Numbered from the stretch's first letter, positions 1 to 8,558 are shown. The stretch is 64,000 bases of DNA from Geomonas ferrireducens (GCF_004917065.1 NZ_SSYA01000001.1:1558161-1622160), one strand, 5' to 3'. Numbers and translations are program-made. The notes: a model not told the origin generated them from the sequence alone.

Positions 1-330
1 GTGGGGATCTTCCCGGTGCTGACCCGCATGCTGCCGCGCAGAAAGGCGCTCGGGTACCGCGAGGTGGAGCTCTTGGCCGACGGCGTCGTGGGTAGCAAGG
101 GGACCGTCGCTCGTGGGCACGAATTTCATTATTCAGAGATGGAGGAGGTGCCGCAGCCTTTCGAGCGGCTCTACCGCGTCAGCAGGAAGGGGATCGACCT
201 CGGCTTCGAGGGGTATCGCTACCGCAACTGCCTCGCCTCCTACATCCATTTACATTTCGGCAGCGCGCCGGGTATCGCACGGGACTTCGTGGGGCACTGC
301 AGGGCATACCGGACCAGGAGTCTTACATGA
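1..330 (+). CDS. cobB: Cobyrinate a,c-diamide synthase, C-terminal end (partial)
   Basis: This is the last 109 codons of a longer gene; the GTG at base 1 is only where the window begins. The piece fits the C-terminal glutamine-amidotransferase part of CbiA/CobB, which amidates the a and c side chains of cobyrinate. It has a GYRE..ELLADGVVG stretch and a GHEFHYSE motif with the presumed catalytic histidine. It ends in an ATGA overlap with the next gene, so it is probably translationally coupled to it. The following lower-ligand and cobalt-transport genes support a cobamide role. The N-terminal ATP-binding domain is outside the window. Confidence 0.85.
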   Translation: MGIFPVLTRMLPRRKALGYREVELLADGVVGSKGTVARGHEFHYSEMEEVPQPFERLYRVSRKGIDLGFEGYRYRNCLASYIHLHFGSAPGIARDFVGHCRAYRTRSLT

Positions 331-1634
331 AAACGCAGATCGAATCGGCGCGCGCAGGCATCGTCACCGCGCAGATGGCGCAGGTGGCATGTGACGAGAA
401 CGTGACGCCGGAGTACGTCCGGGAAAAAGTGGCGCTGGGGCAGATCGTCATCCCCTGGAACCACGTGAGGAAACCGAAGGTGGCCGGCATCGGCGCAGGG
501 CTCAGAACCAAGGTGAACGCCTCCATCGGCACCTCCTCCGACATCATTGACTACGAGGCCGAGGTCAGAAAGGCGCTTGCCGCGCAGCAGTCCGGCGCCG
601 ACACCCTCATGGAGCTCTCCGTCGGGGGAGACCTGGACCGGGTGCGCCGCGAGGTGATCGCCGCAGTCGACCTGCCGGTCGGCAACGTGCCGCTGTACCA
701 GGCCTTTTGCGAGGCGGCGCGCAAGTACGGTGATCCCAACAAGCTCGACGAGGAGATGCTCTTCGAGATCATCGAACGCCAGTGCGCCGACGGCATGGCC
801 TTCATGGCGGTGCACTGCGGCATCAACCTCTACACCCTGGAGCGGCTGAGGAAGCAGGGGTACCGCTACGGTGGCCTGGTCTCCAAGGGTGGCGTCAGTA
901 TGGCCGCCTGGATGCTCGCCAACAACCGCGAGAACCCGCTCTACGAGAAGTTCGACCGCGTGGTCGAGATCCTGAAGCGATACGACACCGTCCTCTCGCT
1001 GGGGAACGGCCTCAGGGCGGGCGCGATCCACGACTCGAGCGACCGCGCCCAGATCCAGGAACTCTTGATCAACTGTGAGCTCGCCGAGGTCGGCCGCGAC
1101 ATGGGGTGCCAGATGCTCGTGGAAGGCCCGGGCCACGTACCGCTGGACGAGATCGAAGGGAACATAAAGCTGCAAAAAAGGATGAGCGGCGGCGCGCCGT
1201 ACTACATGCTGGGGCCGATCGCCACCGACGTTGCCCCCGGTTTCGACCACATCACCGCCGCCATCGGGGCGGCCCAGTCCTCGCGCTACGGCGCCGACCT
1301 GATCTGCTACATTACGCCTGCCGAGCATCTCGCCCTCCCCAACGAGGAGGACGTGAAGATGGGGGTCAAGGCGGCCAAGATCGCGGCCTACATCGGCGAC
1401 ATGAACAAGTACCCGGAGAAAGGGAGGGAGCGCGACAAGGAGATGAGCAAGGCGCGCCGTGACCTGAACTGGCAGCGTCAGTTCGAGCTTGCCCTCTTCC
1501 CCGAGGACGCGGCCGAGATAAGGAAGAGCCGCGTTCCCGAGGACGAGCAGACCTGCACCATGTGCGGCGACTTCTGCGCCTCCCGCGGCGCCGGGAAGAT
1601 CTTCGCCGCCGACCTGCGCGGAGACAAGATTTGA
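327..1634 (+). CDS. bzaF: ThiC-family radical SAM enzyme, likely 5-hydroxybenzimidazole synthase BzaF
   Basis: The 435-residue protein has the ThiC fold along its length, with motifs such as NGLRAGAIHDSSD, EGPGHVPLDE and GPIATDVAPGFDHI. A C-terminal cysteine cluster (C410, C413, C417, CX2CX3C) would hold the radical-SAM [4Fe-4S] cluster. ThiC makes the thiamin pyrimidine from aminoimidazole ribotide. The anaerobic paralogue BzaF turns the same substrate into 5-hydroxybenzimidazole for the cobamide lower ligand, as known from Geobacter and Desulfuromonas. Its position between cobB and cobalt-transport genes, the ATGA coupling to cobB and the absence of thiamin genes favour BzaF. From sequence alone a ThiC annotation cannot be excluded. 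Confidence 0.8.
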   Translation: MKTQIESARAGIVTAQMAQVACDENVTPEYVREKVALGQIVIPWNHVRKPKVAGIGAGLRTKVNASIGTSSDIIDYEAEVRKALAAQQSGADTLMELSVGGDLDRVRREVIAAVDLPVGNVPLYQAFCEAARKYGDPNKLDEEMLFEIIERQCADGMAFMAVHCGINLYTLERLRKQGYRYGGLVSKGGVSMAAWMLANNRENPLYEKFDRVVEILKRYDTVLSLGNGLRAGAIHDSSDRAQIQELLINCELAEVGRDMGCQMLVEGPGHVPLDEIEGNIKLQKRMSGGAPYYMLGPIATDVAPGFDHITAAIGAAQSSRYGADLICYITPAEHLALPNEEDVKMGVKAAKIAAYIGDMNKYPEKGRERDKEMSKARRDLNWQRQFELALFPEDAAEIRKSRVPEDEQTCTMCGDFCASRGAGKIFAADLRGDKI

Positions 1635-2461
1635 TGCGTAACACTGCACGCCGCGAAAATGATGGCACCCTCCCCCACCCCCCTTCCCCCTCCCGCAAGG
1701 GGAGGGGGAGAGCCGGGATATGGGCGCTACCAACGGGAACGCTTTTTACCTTGCTGTTGGCCTCCCCCGCCTTCGCGATGCACATCTCGGAGGGGATCCT
1801 CCCGTTTTCCTGGGCGCTCGCCTGGTACCTCGTGCTCGTGCCGTTCCTGGCGCTGGGTGCAAGGCGGCTGAACGCCCTCGCGCGCGAGGACCTTTCACTG
1901 AAGCCGCTGGTTGGGCTTTTGACCGCCGTGGTCTTCATCATCTCCTGTATGCCGATCCCGGTTCCCACCGCGGGGACCTGCTCGCACCCGTGCGGTACCG
2001 GCGTGTCGGCGATCCTGGTCGGTCCCCTGGTCAGCGTGGTCGTCGCCGCGGTGTCGCTGCTGATCCAGGCGCTCTTTCTCGCTCACGGCGGTCTGTCCAC
2101 CTTGGGCGCCAACGCCCTTTCCATGGGGGTGATCGGCTCCTTCGCCGCCTGGTTCACCTTCCGGGTCCTGCGCCGCATGGGCGGGAGCCTCGGCGTCGCC
2201 GGTTTCTTCGCGGGGATCGTTGCCGACTGGGCCACCTACACGGCAACTTCTCTGTTCCTCGCCCTGGGGATCCGGGGAGACGCGCCTCTCTGGCCGCTCT
2301 TTGCTAAGGTCGTGGTGGCCTTTCTCCCCACCCAGCTTCCCTTGGGCATCCTCGAAGGGGTGATCACGGCCGGTATGGTGACGCTTCTCTACCGCAAGCG
2401 GCCGGACCTGCTGGTCAGGATGAGGGTGATTACGGAAAAGGAGGGCTCCGTCAATGCGTGA
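1634..2461 (+). CDS. cbiM: Cobalt ECF transporter substrate-binding component CbiM
   Basis: CbiM is the membrane S component that captures Co2+. The precursor is 275 residues with a signal peptide of about 48 residues ending ASPAFA, before the metal-binding N-terminus MHISEG. In this family the exposed Met-His bind cobalt. Motifs GTCSHPCGTG and HGGLSTLGANALSMG and about six membrane helices follow. The ATG overlaps the bzaF stop (TGATG). The n-region of the signal peptide is unusually long and its residues 17-26 are encoded by a GC-rich hairpin (1683-1710), as if a REP-like element had been taken into the frame. The exact start is therefore the least certain part. Confidence 0.87.
   Translation: MRNTARRENDGTLPHPPSPSRKGRGRAGIWALPTGTLFTLLLASPAFAMHISEGILPFSWALAWYLVLVPFLALGARRLNALAREDLSLKPLVGLLTAVVFIISCMPIPVPTAGTCSHPCGTGVSAILVGPLVSVVVAAVSLLIQALFLAHGGLSTLGANALSMGVIGSFAAWFTFRVLRRMGGSLGVAGFFAGIVADWATYTATSLFLALGIRGDAPLWPLFAKVVVAFLPTQLPLGILEGVITAGMVTLLYRKRPDLLVRMRVITEKEGSVNA
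1683..1710. repeat. REP-like GC-rich hairpin inside cbiM
   Basis: Arms CTTCCCCCTCCC and GGGGAGGGGGAG flank a GCAA loop. Similar C-rich/G-rich palindromes occur between genes at 10531-10553 and 36427-36447. Here the element is translated as part of the signal peptide n-region. Confidence 0.6.
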
Positions 2462-2765
2462 CCGGAAACAGTGGAAAAAATCGTTCCGCTCTGCGATGAT
2501 GCTCCCCGCGTTTTTGCTCGCCCTCTCCTGCGTCTCCTCCGTTTCCCACGCCTGGGACGGGGTCGACGAGGCCGTGGTGGAGAAAGTCGCCAAGGAGCAT
2601 GGCCGGGAGGCGAAACCGCCCTTTCTCGATCTCTCCGGTGATCTGCTGCTGTTCGCCTTTCTCATGGCGGGAGCGGTGGGGGGCTTCGTGGCGGGATACT
2701 ATTGGCGCGACCTGACGGCTCAAAAGCCGAGGAAAGACGATGCATCATCACTTAAGCACACATAG
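2454..2765 (+). CDS. CbiN-like small membrane component of the cobalt transporter
   Basis: The 103-residue protein has a signal-like first membrane segment (about residues 14-33), a short loop of about 30 residues, a second helix (about 62-84) and a charged tail. This matches the two-helix topology of CbiN, the small auxiliary subunit that enables cobalt loading into CbiM. It overlaps cbiM by 8 bases and cbiQ by 26 bases, so it belongs to the transporter operon. Sequence similarity to classical CbiN is weak by eye. The call rests on size, topology and position. It could also be another small lineage-specific partner of CbiM. Confidence 0.6.
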   Translation: MRDRKQWKKSFRSAMMLPAFLLALSCVSSVSHAWDGVDEAVVEKVAKEHGREAKPPFLDLSGDLLLFAFLMAGAVGGFVAGYYWRDLTAQKPRKDDASSLKHT

Positions 2766-3498
2766 CTTTCACGCCGGCCATGCCCTGGTGCAGGTCGACG
2801 CCCGGGTGAAGCTTCTGAGCGCGCTCGCCTTGCTGGTCATGGTGATCACCTCGCAAGGGGCCGCGTTCCCGCTCTTCGTTGCCGCCGCGGGCCTCTTTTT
2901 CTGTCTGCGTCTCGGGACGCCGGTGCGCCTTTTGGCGCTGCGTTTTTCCGAACCGCTTTTCATCGCGGTCGTGGTGCTGCTGCTTAAGACCTTCTTTTCC
3001 GGCAACGCTCCGCTTTTCCGCTTCGGTCTTTTGGGGTATGAACTGGTGGCGCACCGCGACGGCCTGGATGCCGGTCTCCTCATCGCGGGGCGGATTCTGG
3101 GAGGGGTCACCCTGCTGGGTGTGGTCGGTTTCTCGACGCCCTTCACCGAACTGATGGCCGCCCTTTCCTGGATGAGGGTGCCCCAGGTGCTCGTCGACGT
3201 GGCGCTTTTCGCGTGGCGCTACCTCTTTCTGCTTCTGGAGGACGCCCAGGTGGTTTACCACGCCCAGAAAAACCGGCTCGGCTACGTCGGCTGCCGTCGT
3301 GCCCTTGCTTCCTTCGGCACCCTCGCCGGGGTGATGGTGATCAAGGCGTTCGACAACAGCCAGAGTATCACGACGGCGATGGTGCAGCGCGGCTACGACG
3401 GCGTCATGCCCATGTCGATGCACCGGCCGCTGCGCGTCGCCGAGGTCGGCTCGGCGCTTCTTTTCGTCGGCGCCATGGCCGTCATCAGGCTCATCTAG
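2740..3498 (+). CDS. cbiQ: Energy-coupling factor transmembrane protein CbiQ
   Basis: CbiQ is the T component that links the CbiO ATPases to CbiM during cobalt import. The 252-residue protein begins with the family's DARVKLLSALALLVMV helix and has several membrane segments. Two cytoplasmic Ala-Arg-Gly-type coupling motifs are present in recognisable form, AQKNRLGY and the later VQRGYDG. Length is normal for the family. The start overlaps the CbiN-like gene and cbiO follows 9 bases after the stop, so the four genes form one transport operon. Confidence 0.9.
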   Translation: MHHHLSTHSFHAGHALVQVDARVKLLSALALLVMVITSQGAAFPLFVAAAGLFFCLRLGTPVRLLALRFSEPLFIAVVVLLLKTFFSGNAPLFRFGLLGYELVAHRDGLDAGLLIAGRILGGVTLLGVVGFSTPFTELMAALSWMRVPQVLVDVALFAWRYLFLLLEDAQVVYHAQKNRLGYVGCRRALASFGTLAGVMVIKAFDNSQSITTAMVQRGYDGVMPMSMHRPLRVAEVGSALLFVGAMAVIRLI

Positions 3499-3507
3499 AG
3501 GGGTATC

Positions 3508-4359
3508 GTGGATACAAGAATTTCTGTCGACCTGGAAAGCTACAAATACCCCGACGGGACCGTCGCGCTTGCCGGGATGCGGCTTGAGATCCGGCGCGGC
3601 GAGTTCACCGGGATCCTCGGATCCAACGGCTCGGGGAAGACGACGCTTTTGAAGGTCATGGACGGCCTGATCAAGGGGTACAAAGGCGAGGTGCTGCTCG
3701 ACGGGGAAAACGTGCTGAAGCTGCATCCGCGCGACATCTACCGCAAGGTGGGACTCGTGTTCCAGAATCCGGACGACCAGCTCTTCGCCACCACCGTCTT
3801 CGAGGACGCCGCTTTTGGGCCGCGCAACATGGGGTGCGGCGAGGCGGAGGTGAAAACTCGCGTGGAGGCCGCGCTCGCCAGCGTCGACATGGCTGAGTTC
3901 GCCGGCAAAGGGATCCACAACCTGAGCTACGGGCAGAAAAAGCGCGTCTGCATCGCGGGACTTCTGGCCATGGGGCACGAGATCCTGCTCCTGGACGAAC
4001 CTACCGCAGGGCTCGATCCGATGGGGGAGTACCGGATGATGGAACTCCTGACCCGGCTGAACCGGGACCAGGGGGTGACCATCGTCATGGCGACGCACAG
4101 CGTCGATCTCGTGCCGATCTTCCTACATCAGCTGCACATCTTAAGTCGCGGGCGTCTGGTCCGCGGCGGCGCTCCGGAGGAGGTCTTTACCGCTCCAGAG
4201 GAGCTTGCCAACGTGAAGTTGCGCCTGCCCCACATCGCCGAGCTCATTTACCAGTTGAAGCACGAAGACGGATTCTCCTTCAGCAGGCTACCCCTCACCA
4301 TCGGCGAAGCGCGCCGCGAGATGGTGGAGGCGATGCAGCGGCCCCGTTCCGAGAGCTAA
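3508..4359 (+). CDS. cbiO: Cobalt ECF transporter ATPase CbiO
   Basis: This is the cytoplasmic ATPase that drives cobalt uptake. The 283-residue protein has Walker A GSNGSGKT (residues 38-45), a Q-loop (VFQNPDDQLF), the ABC signature LSYGQKKR, Walker B ILLLDEPTAGLDP and the switch histidine in MATHSVDL. It starts at GTG 3508, preceded by a GAGGGG ribosome binding site. Only one ATPase gene is present, so a homodimer is expected. It is the last gene of the operon in this window. Confidence 0.93.
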   Translation: MDTRISVDLESYKYPDGTVALAGMRLEIRRGEFTGILGSNGSGKTTLLKVMDGLIKGYKGEVLLDGENVLKLHPRDIYRKVGLVFQNPDDQLFATTVFEDAAFGPRNMGCGEAEVKTRVEAALASVDMAEFAGKGIHNLSYGQKKRVCIAGLLAMGHEILLLDEPTAGLDPMGEYRMMELLTRLNRDQGVTIVMATHSVDLVPIFLHQLHILSRGRLVRGGAPEEVFTAPEELANVKLRLPHIAELIYQLKHEDGFSFSRLPLTIGEARREMVEAMQRPRSES

Positions 4360-4388
4360 CCTCCACCAATCCACATCCGCTTTCTTTA

Positions 4389-5822
4389 TCAGTAGCGCTT
4401 TTCCAATACTGTGGCGTGCGTCCTGCCTATCATGCCGGCGACGCTCCCCATCTCGTCCACGGAATCTCCTTCAATCAGCTTTATGTGCGTGAGGCCGGCC
4501 GGCACTTCGTTGAAAGTCGGGTCGATCGGCACCCAGGTGCCGTTCAAATAGCTTTCAGCCCAGCTGTGGTAGAGGAAGCCGTCCCCCTGGTAGACGAGAC
4601 CGGAGACGAAGCGGGTAGGTATGCCTGCGGCGCGGGCGAGCGAGGTGTAGAGACGTGCATGGCTTTGGCAGTTGCCGCGTCCCTTTTGCAGGATTTCCAG
4701 TGGTGATTGCGCGTCGGTTACATCGGGCTTGATCTCCGCGGCGACCCAAGCGGCCAAACGGGCCGCCTTCTTTGCGGGATCCTTCTCGTCACCGACGATG
4801 GTCTTCGCGCGGGCGATGATTTCGGGATTGTCGCTGGGCGTCCGCTCTCCCGGCTGCACGTCCGTCTCGGCAGGAGGTGCAGCAGCTGCAGGGGCCGGGT
4901 TCGGCAGGGTGAAGACGACGCCGCCGTCGGGCATCCGTTCCGCCTTCTGCCTCACCCCCTGCAAGAGTGGCTGCTCAGCCGGGATGCCGGTCATGCGGAC
5001 GACCAGCTTCTGCAGCCGCTCCGGATGCTCGATCGGGGGAGTTACCCGTATCAGGCTCAGGTCGAGGACGAGGTCTTTCTTCGCCATGGCAGCTTCGGCG
5101 AGTTCGGCCCTCGCTGTCGCCTCGTCCCGGGCGAGCGTGACCACGAGCCCGTCCCGCACCGATTCCTTCAGGACGTTCCCCTTCAAATCGATCCAGATGT
5201 CGTTGTCCACCATGGGGTAAAGGTTGTTCCTGAGGTGCACCACGGCCTTTCCGTCCAGGGTTTCCTGCCCGACCACTTCGACCTTCGCTTGCTTGACCTT
5301 CACCGCCTCTACGTCGAGGTACTGGATCTTGTAGGTCTTACCGGGCACCGCCCCATGCATGAGCGGGTAGAGGTTCAGTGCGTGCGGCGGGTAGACGACG
5401 CCTTTCACCTTGAGGGTATGCTCCTTCCTGCCGTTGCCGGAGCGGGTCACGACGCTGATTCCCTTGCGCGTAACTTCGCCGCTCACCGCCGAGGGGCTGC
5501 CGTCGATGCGGGTTTCCGCCTGGAAGGAGCGCAGTGCCAGGTCCGGGGCCACCTGATAGGTCTCGGTGGAGCTTGCTTCCCTGGAGAAGCCCATCACCTT
5601 CATCTTCACGCTGCCGCGCGAGGCGATCTGGTACCCCTCAGCAGTACGGGTCACGGTGGTTTGGCCGAAGCCGACCTGCTCGTCCCCCATGATGATGGCA
5701 AACCAGCGCTCCCCTTCCGGGAGGGAGGTGATTTGCGGCAGGGGGGCTGCCAACAGGTGCAGCGGCAGAAGGACCATGATCAATGCGACCAGCAACTTCC
5801 CGTATTTCATATGGCGCGACAT
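4389..5822 (-). CDS. Secreted transglutaminase-like (cysteine protease fold) protein
   Basis: The 477-residue protein has an N-terminal signal peptide (a hydrophobic stretch ending LLAAP), a long beta-rich region of about 300 residues and a C-terminal transglutaminase-like domain. The catalytic triad is visible: Cys in GRGNCQSHARL, His in FLYHSWAE and Asp in WVPIDPTFNE. Such periplasmic proteins act as peptidases or crosslinking enzymes, but the substrate is unknown. An alternative start is the Met 5 codons downstream. It stands alone, convergent with the cobalt operon. Confidence 0.8.
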   Translation of the reverse strand: MSRHMKYGKLLVALIMVLLPLHLLAAPLPQITSLPEGERWFAIIMGDEQVGFGQTTVTRTAEGYQIASRGSVKMKVMGFSREASSTETYQVAPDLALRSFQAETRIDGSPSAVSGEVTRKGISVVTRSGNGRKEHTLKVKGVVYPPHALNLYPLMHGAVPGKTYKIQYLDVEAVKVKQAKVEVVGQETLDGKAVVHLRNNLYPMVDNDIWIDLKGNVLKESVRDGLVVTLARDEATARAELAEAAMAKKDLVLDLSLIRVTPPIEHPERLQKLVVRMTGIPAEQPLLQGVRQKAERMPDGGVVFTLPNPAPAAAAPPAETDVQPGERTPSDNPEIIARAKTIVGDEKDPAKKAARLAAWVAAEIKPDVTDAQSPLEILQKGRGNCQSHARLYTSLARAAGIPTRFVSGLVYQGDGFLYHSWAESYLNGTWVPIDPTFNEVPAGLTHIKLIEGDSVDEMGSVAGMIGRTHATVLEKRY

Positions 5823-5999
5823 GGGCGGCTCCTCGAGAACTTTGATGATTTACTGCGGTGCGTGCGGGGGAATTTATACCACACAACCCGCGGCATGCGC
5901 AACGCGCTAACCGGTCGGTAATTCTGATGAATGCCGACATGGTGCAACCTCATGAGATTGATGATAAATATAATCCTTTGATTAAATACACTTAAGCTG

Positions 6000-6028
6000 T
6001 TGCAGTCCGAAAACGGGACAAGTATAAT
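6000..6028 (+). promoter_or_regulatory. Sigma-70-type promoter of the sRNA candidate
   Basis: TTGCAG (6000-6005) and TATAAT (6023-6028) are separated by 17 bases, close to the sigma-70 consensus. Transcription would start near 6035, in a stretch without a protein gene. Confidence 0.65.
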
Positions 6029-6034
6029 GGGGAC

Positions 6035-6112
6035 ATAGATAAGAGTTGCGGGGGATCGTAGGATCCCCCTTCCCCTAGCTGACTTGCCCTCCTAGTCGCT
6101 AGGGTTTTTTTT
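6035..6112 (+). ncRNA. Candidate small RNA with C-rich terminator loop
   Basis: The stretch from the predicted start to the T-run is about 78 bases and holds two hairpins. The first is GGGGGATC/GATCCCCC with loop GTAG (6050-6069). The second is an 11-bp stem made of CCCTAGC and GACT pairing with AGTC and GCTAGGG (6073-6104), followed by eight T residues, which is a good intrinsic terminator. Its 9-base loop TGCCCTCCT can pair with Shine-Dalgarno sequences, as in known C-rich-loop riboregulators. No start codon with a ribosome binding site is seen inside. It could instead be a short leader or attenuator, but a separate promoter lies between it and the next gene. Confidence 0.55.
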
Positions 6113-6134
6113 GCCCGAAATCCCGTCTCTTCGA

Positions 6135-6175
6135 GTGTGCCAACTGTTGCACACTTTTCGCGAATCCTATACAAT
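6135..6175 (+). promoter_or_regulatory. Sigma-70-type promoter with overlapping 20-bp operator
   Basis: The palindrome GTGTGCCAACTGTTGCACAC (6135-6154) overlaps the -35 box TTGCAC (6147-6152). The -10 box TACAAT (6170-6175) follows after 17 bases. A closely related 20-bp palindrome lies at 8559-8578 before the next gene. This suggests that the activator encoded downstream binds both sites and represses its own promoter. Confidence 0.6.
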
Positions 6176-6212
6176 CCGTTCGTCCTGCAATTTCATTGTC
6201 CAGCGAGGAAAG

Positions 6213-8495
6213 ATGTACCCGATAGTCACCATTACCGACCAGTGCCGTAAATGTTACTCCTGCGTGCGCAGCTGCCCGGTCAAAGCGATCAAGGTGGAGA
6301 AGAGCTACACCGAGATCATCCCGGAACGTTGCATCGGTTGCGGCAACTGCCTGAGCAACTGCCCCCAGCACGCCAAGGTCATCGCCGACAACGTCACCGT
6401 CACCGAGGCACTGCTCACCTCCGGCGAGCCGGTCATCGCCGTTTTAGGCTGCTCCTTTCCGGCCTTCTTCCACTACTGCTCCCCAGGCCAACTCTCCGCC
6501 GGTCTGCGTCAGCTTGGTTTTGCCGAGGTGCACGAGGGCGCGAGCGGGGTGGAGCTCATCGCGGACGAGTACAAGAGCGCGATCAACAACACGAACCTGC
6601 CGCTCATCTCCTCGCACTGCCCGGCCGTCGTCGACCTGGTCGAGCGCCACTACCCGCAGCTTATCGAGAACATGGTCGGGGTGGTGACCCACATGGTTGC
6701 CATGGGACGCTACCTGAAGCACGTCCTCGGCGACCACGTGAAGGTCATCTACATCAGTTCCTGCATCGCCGGCAAGTTCGAGGTGCAGGCTGAGCAGACC
6801 AGGGGGGCGGTGGACGTCCTTTTGACCTACCGGGAGTTGGAGTCGATCTTCAAGGAACGCGGCATCGACCTCACCGCTCTGGAGGAGGAGCCTTACGACG
6901 GGCGCGAGCCGCACATGGGGCGCGTCTTCTCGCTTTCCCAGGGGTCCTTCCAGGCCTTCGGCATCAACCCGGACCCGCTCGATACCGATATCGTGACCGC
7001 CGAGGGGGAAGTGAACGTCATGGGGATCATCAAGGACTTGGCCGCAGGGCGCATCAGCCCGAAGCTCGTCGATCTGCGCTTTTGCTACGACGGCTGCATC
7101 GGCGGCCCGGGGCGCAACAGGGAGCTCACCGAGTTCTCCAGGCGCAACATGGTGATATCCCATTTCCGCCGGGAGATCCCTTACCGGATGGCGCCGCATT
7201 ACCAAAAGGATTGGCAGATCGATTTTTCCCGCACCTTCTCGGACAAGTACGCGAAGCTCCCCATACCCAAGGGTGGGGACGTGAAGAAGATCCTGCAGGC
7301 GACCAACAAGTTCACCCAGAAGGACGAGCTTAATTGCCGCACCTGCGGTTACCGGACCTGCCGCGAGTACGCCGTCGCTGTCTTCCAGGGGCTGGCGGAC
7401 CTTGAGATGTGCCTGCCGCACAACCTGCAGCAGCTCGAGGAGGAGCGCGGGCGCCTGATCCAGAAGTACGAGCTTGCCAAGAGGGAGCTGGACCGCGAGT
7501 ACGGTGACGAGTTCATCGTGGGGAGCGACAGCCAGACCCTGGATGCGCTGGACCAGATCAAGCAGGTTGGACCGACCCCGACGACGGTGCTCATCAGGGG
7601 CGAGTCCGGTACCGGCAAGGAGCTCGCGGCGCGTGCGATTCATCGCTACAGCAAGCGAAACGACAAGCCGCTCGTTACCGTGAACTGCACCACCATTACC
7701 GACTCGCTCCTCGAGAGCGAGCTCTTCGGTCACAAGAAAGGCTCCTTCACCGGCGCGATAACCGAGAAGAAGGGCCTTTTCGAGGCCGCCGACGGCGGCA
7801 CCATCTTCCTGGACGAAATCGGCGATATCACCCCGAAACTGCAGGCGGAGCTCTTGCGCGTGCTTGACCTGGGGGAGGTGCGGCCGGTCGGTGGGACCGT
7901 GGCACGCCGTGTGGACGTCCGTCTCATCGCCGCGACCAACAAGTCCCTTGAGGACGGCGTGCGCGACGGTTGGTTCCGCGAGGACCTCTACTACCGTCTG
8001 AACGTTTTCTCCATCACCATGCCCCCCCTGCGGGAGCGGGTGGAGTCGATTCCGCAGCTTGCGCACCACTTCCTGGAGAAGGCCCGCAACAAGCTGAACA
8101 AGCACATCATCGGCATCGAGGAACGCGCCATCAACGCCATGGTGAAGTACCCCTGGCCGGGTAACATCCGCGAGATGCAGAACGTCATCGAACGTGCCGC
8201 GGTGCTGACCCACGACGACATCGTAAAGCTCGGGAACCTTCCCCTTGCCTTCGCGGAAAGCTACGCCGACGAGGGTGAGGATGTCATCGACCTCCGTTCC
8301 TTCAAGAAGGAGCGCGAGCCGCACGTGCTACGCGTCGAGAAGAAGCTGATCCAGCGCTATCTGGCGGACGCGGGTGGCAATGTGTCAAAAGCGGCACAAC
8401 TTGCCAACATCCCGAGACGCACCTTTTATCGTCTTTTGGCCAAGCACGGGTTGAAAGGACGCACCATTCGCGCCAGAGAGGGCGAAGAGGAGTGA
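6213..8495 (+). CDS. Sigma-54 activator with [FeFe]-hydrogenase-like sensor domain
   Basis: The 760-residue cytoplasmic regulator starts at ATG 6213, after a GAGGAA ribosome binding site. N-terminal ferredoxin motifs (CRKCYSCVRSCP, CIGCGNCLSNCP) precede a hydrogenase large-subunit-like domain. The H-cluster motifs are altered but keep the four ligand-type cysteines: SSHCP, SSCIAGKFE and FCYDGC. A further Fe-S motif follows near residue 375 (CRTCGYRTC). The AAA+ domain has Walker A GESGTGKE (about 463), GSFTGA in place of GAFTGA (about 510) and GGTIFLDEIGD. A Fis-type helix-turn-helix closes the protein (about 722-748). The architecture suggests H2 or redox sensing coupled to sigma-54 transcription, and the HgtR-like gene downstream is the likely target. 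The signal sensed is inference. Confidence 0.85.
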   Translation: MYPIVTITDQCRKCYSCVRSCPVKAIKVEKSYTEIIPERCIGCGNCLSNCPQHAKVIADNVTVTEALLTSGEPVIAVLGCSFPAFFHYCSPGQLSAGLRQLGFAEVHEGASGVELIADEYKSAINNTNLPLISSHCPAVVDLVERHYPQLIENMVGVVTHMVAMGRYLKHVLGDHVKVIYISSCIAGKFEVQAEQTRGAVDVLLTYRELESIFKERGIDLTALEEEPYDGREPHMGRVFSLSQGSFQAFGINPDPLDTDIVTAEGEVNVMGIIKDLAAGRISPKLVDLRFCYDGCIGGPGRNRELTEFSRRNMVISHFRREIPYRMAPHYQKDWQIDFSRTFSDKYAKLPIPKGGDVKKILQATNKFTQKDELNCRTCGYRTCREYAVAVFQGLADLEMCLPHNLQQLEEERGRLIQKYELAKRELDREYGDEFIVGSDSQTLDALDQIKQVGPTPTTVLIRGESGTGKELAARAIHRYSKRNDKPLVTVNCTTITDSLLESELFGHKKGSFTGAITEKKGLFEAADGGTIFLDEIGDITPKLQAELLRVLDLGEVRPVGGTVARRVDVRLIAATNKSLEDGVRDGWFREDLYYRLNVFSITMPPLRERVESIPQLAHHFLEKARNKLNKHIIGIEERAINAMVKYPWPGNIREMQNVIERAAVLTHDDIVKLGNLPLAFAESYADEGEDVIDLRSFKKEREPHVLRVEKKLIQRYLADAGGNVSKAAQLANIPRRTFYRLLAKHGLKGRTIRAREGEEE

Positions 8496-8558
8496 TTTAA
8501 CGCTCGGGAGCCGTTGCGCCGGTGGTCAAAATGATACAAATGGGCACAATTACGCAGC

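Noticed and set aside
327-1634. Thiamin operon with TPP riboswitch
   Set aside because: The gene is coupled to cobB on one side and cbiM on the other and has no leader or thiamin partner genes.
240-1733. Long open frame on the minus strand across bzaF
   Set aside because: It mirrors bzaF in a high-GC region, has no ribosome binding site and encodes a His/Val/Leu-rich product without family motifs. Similar long antisense frames over cbiQ-cbiO, the 6213 regulator, glnS, proA, flhA and flgI were dropped for the same reason.
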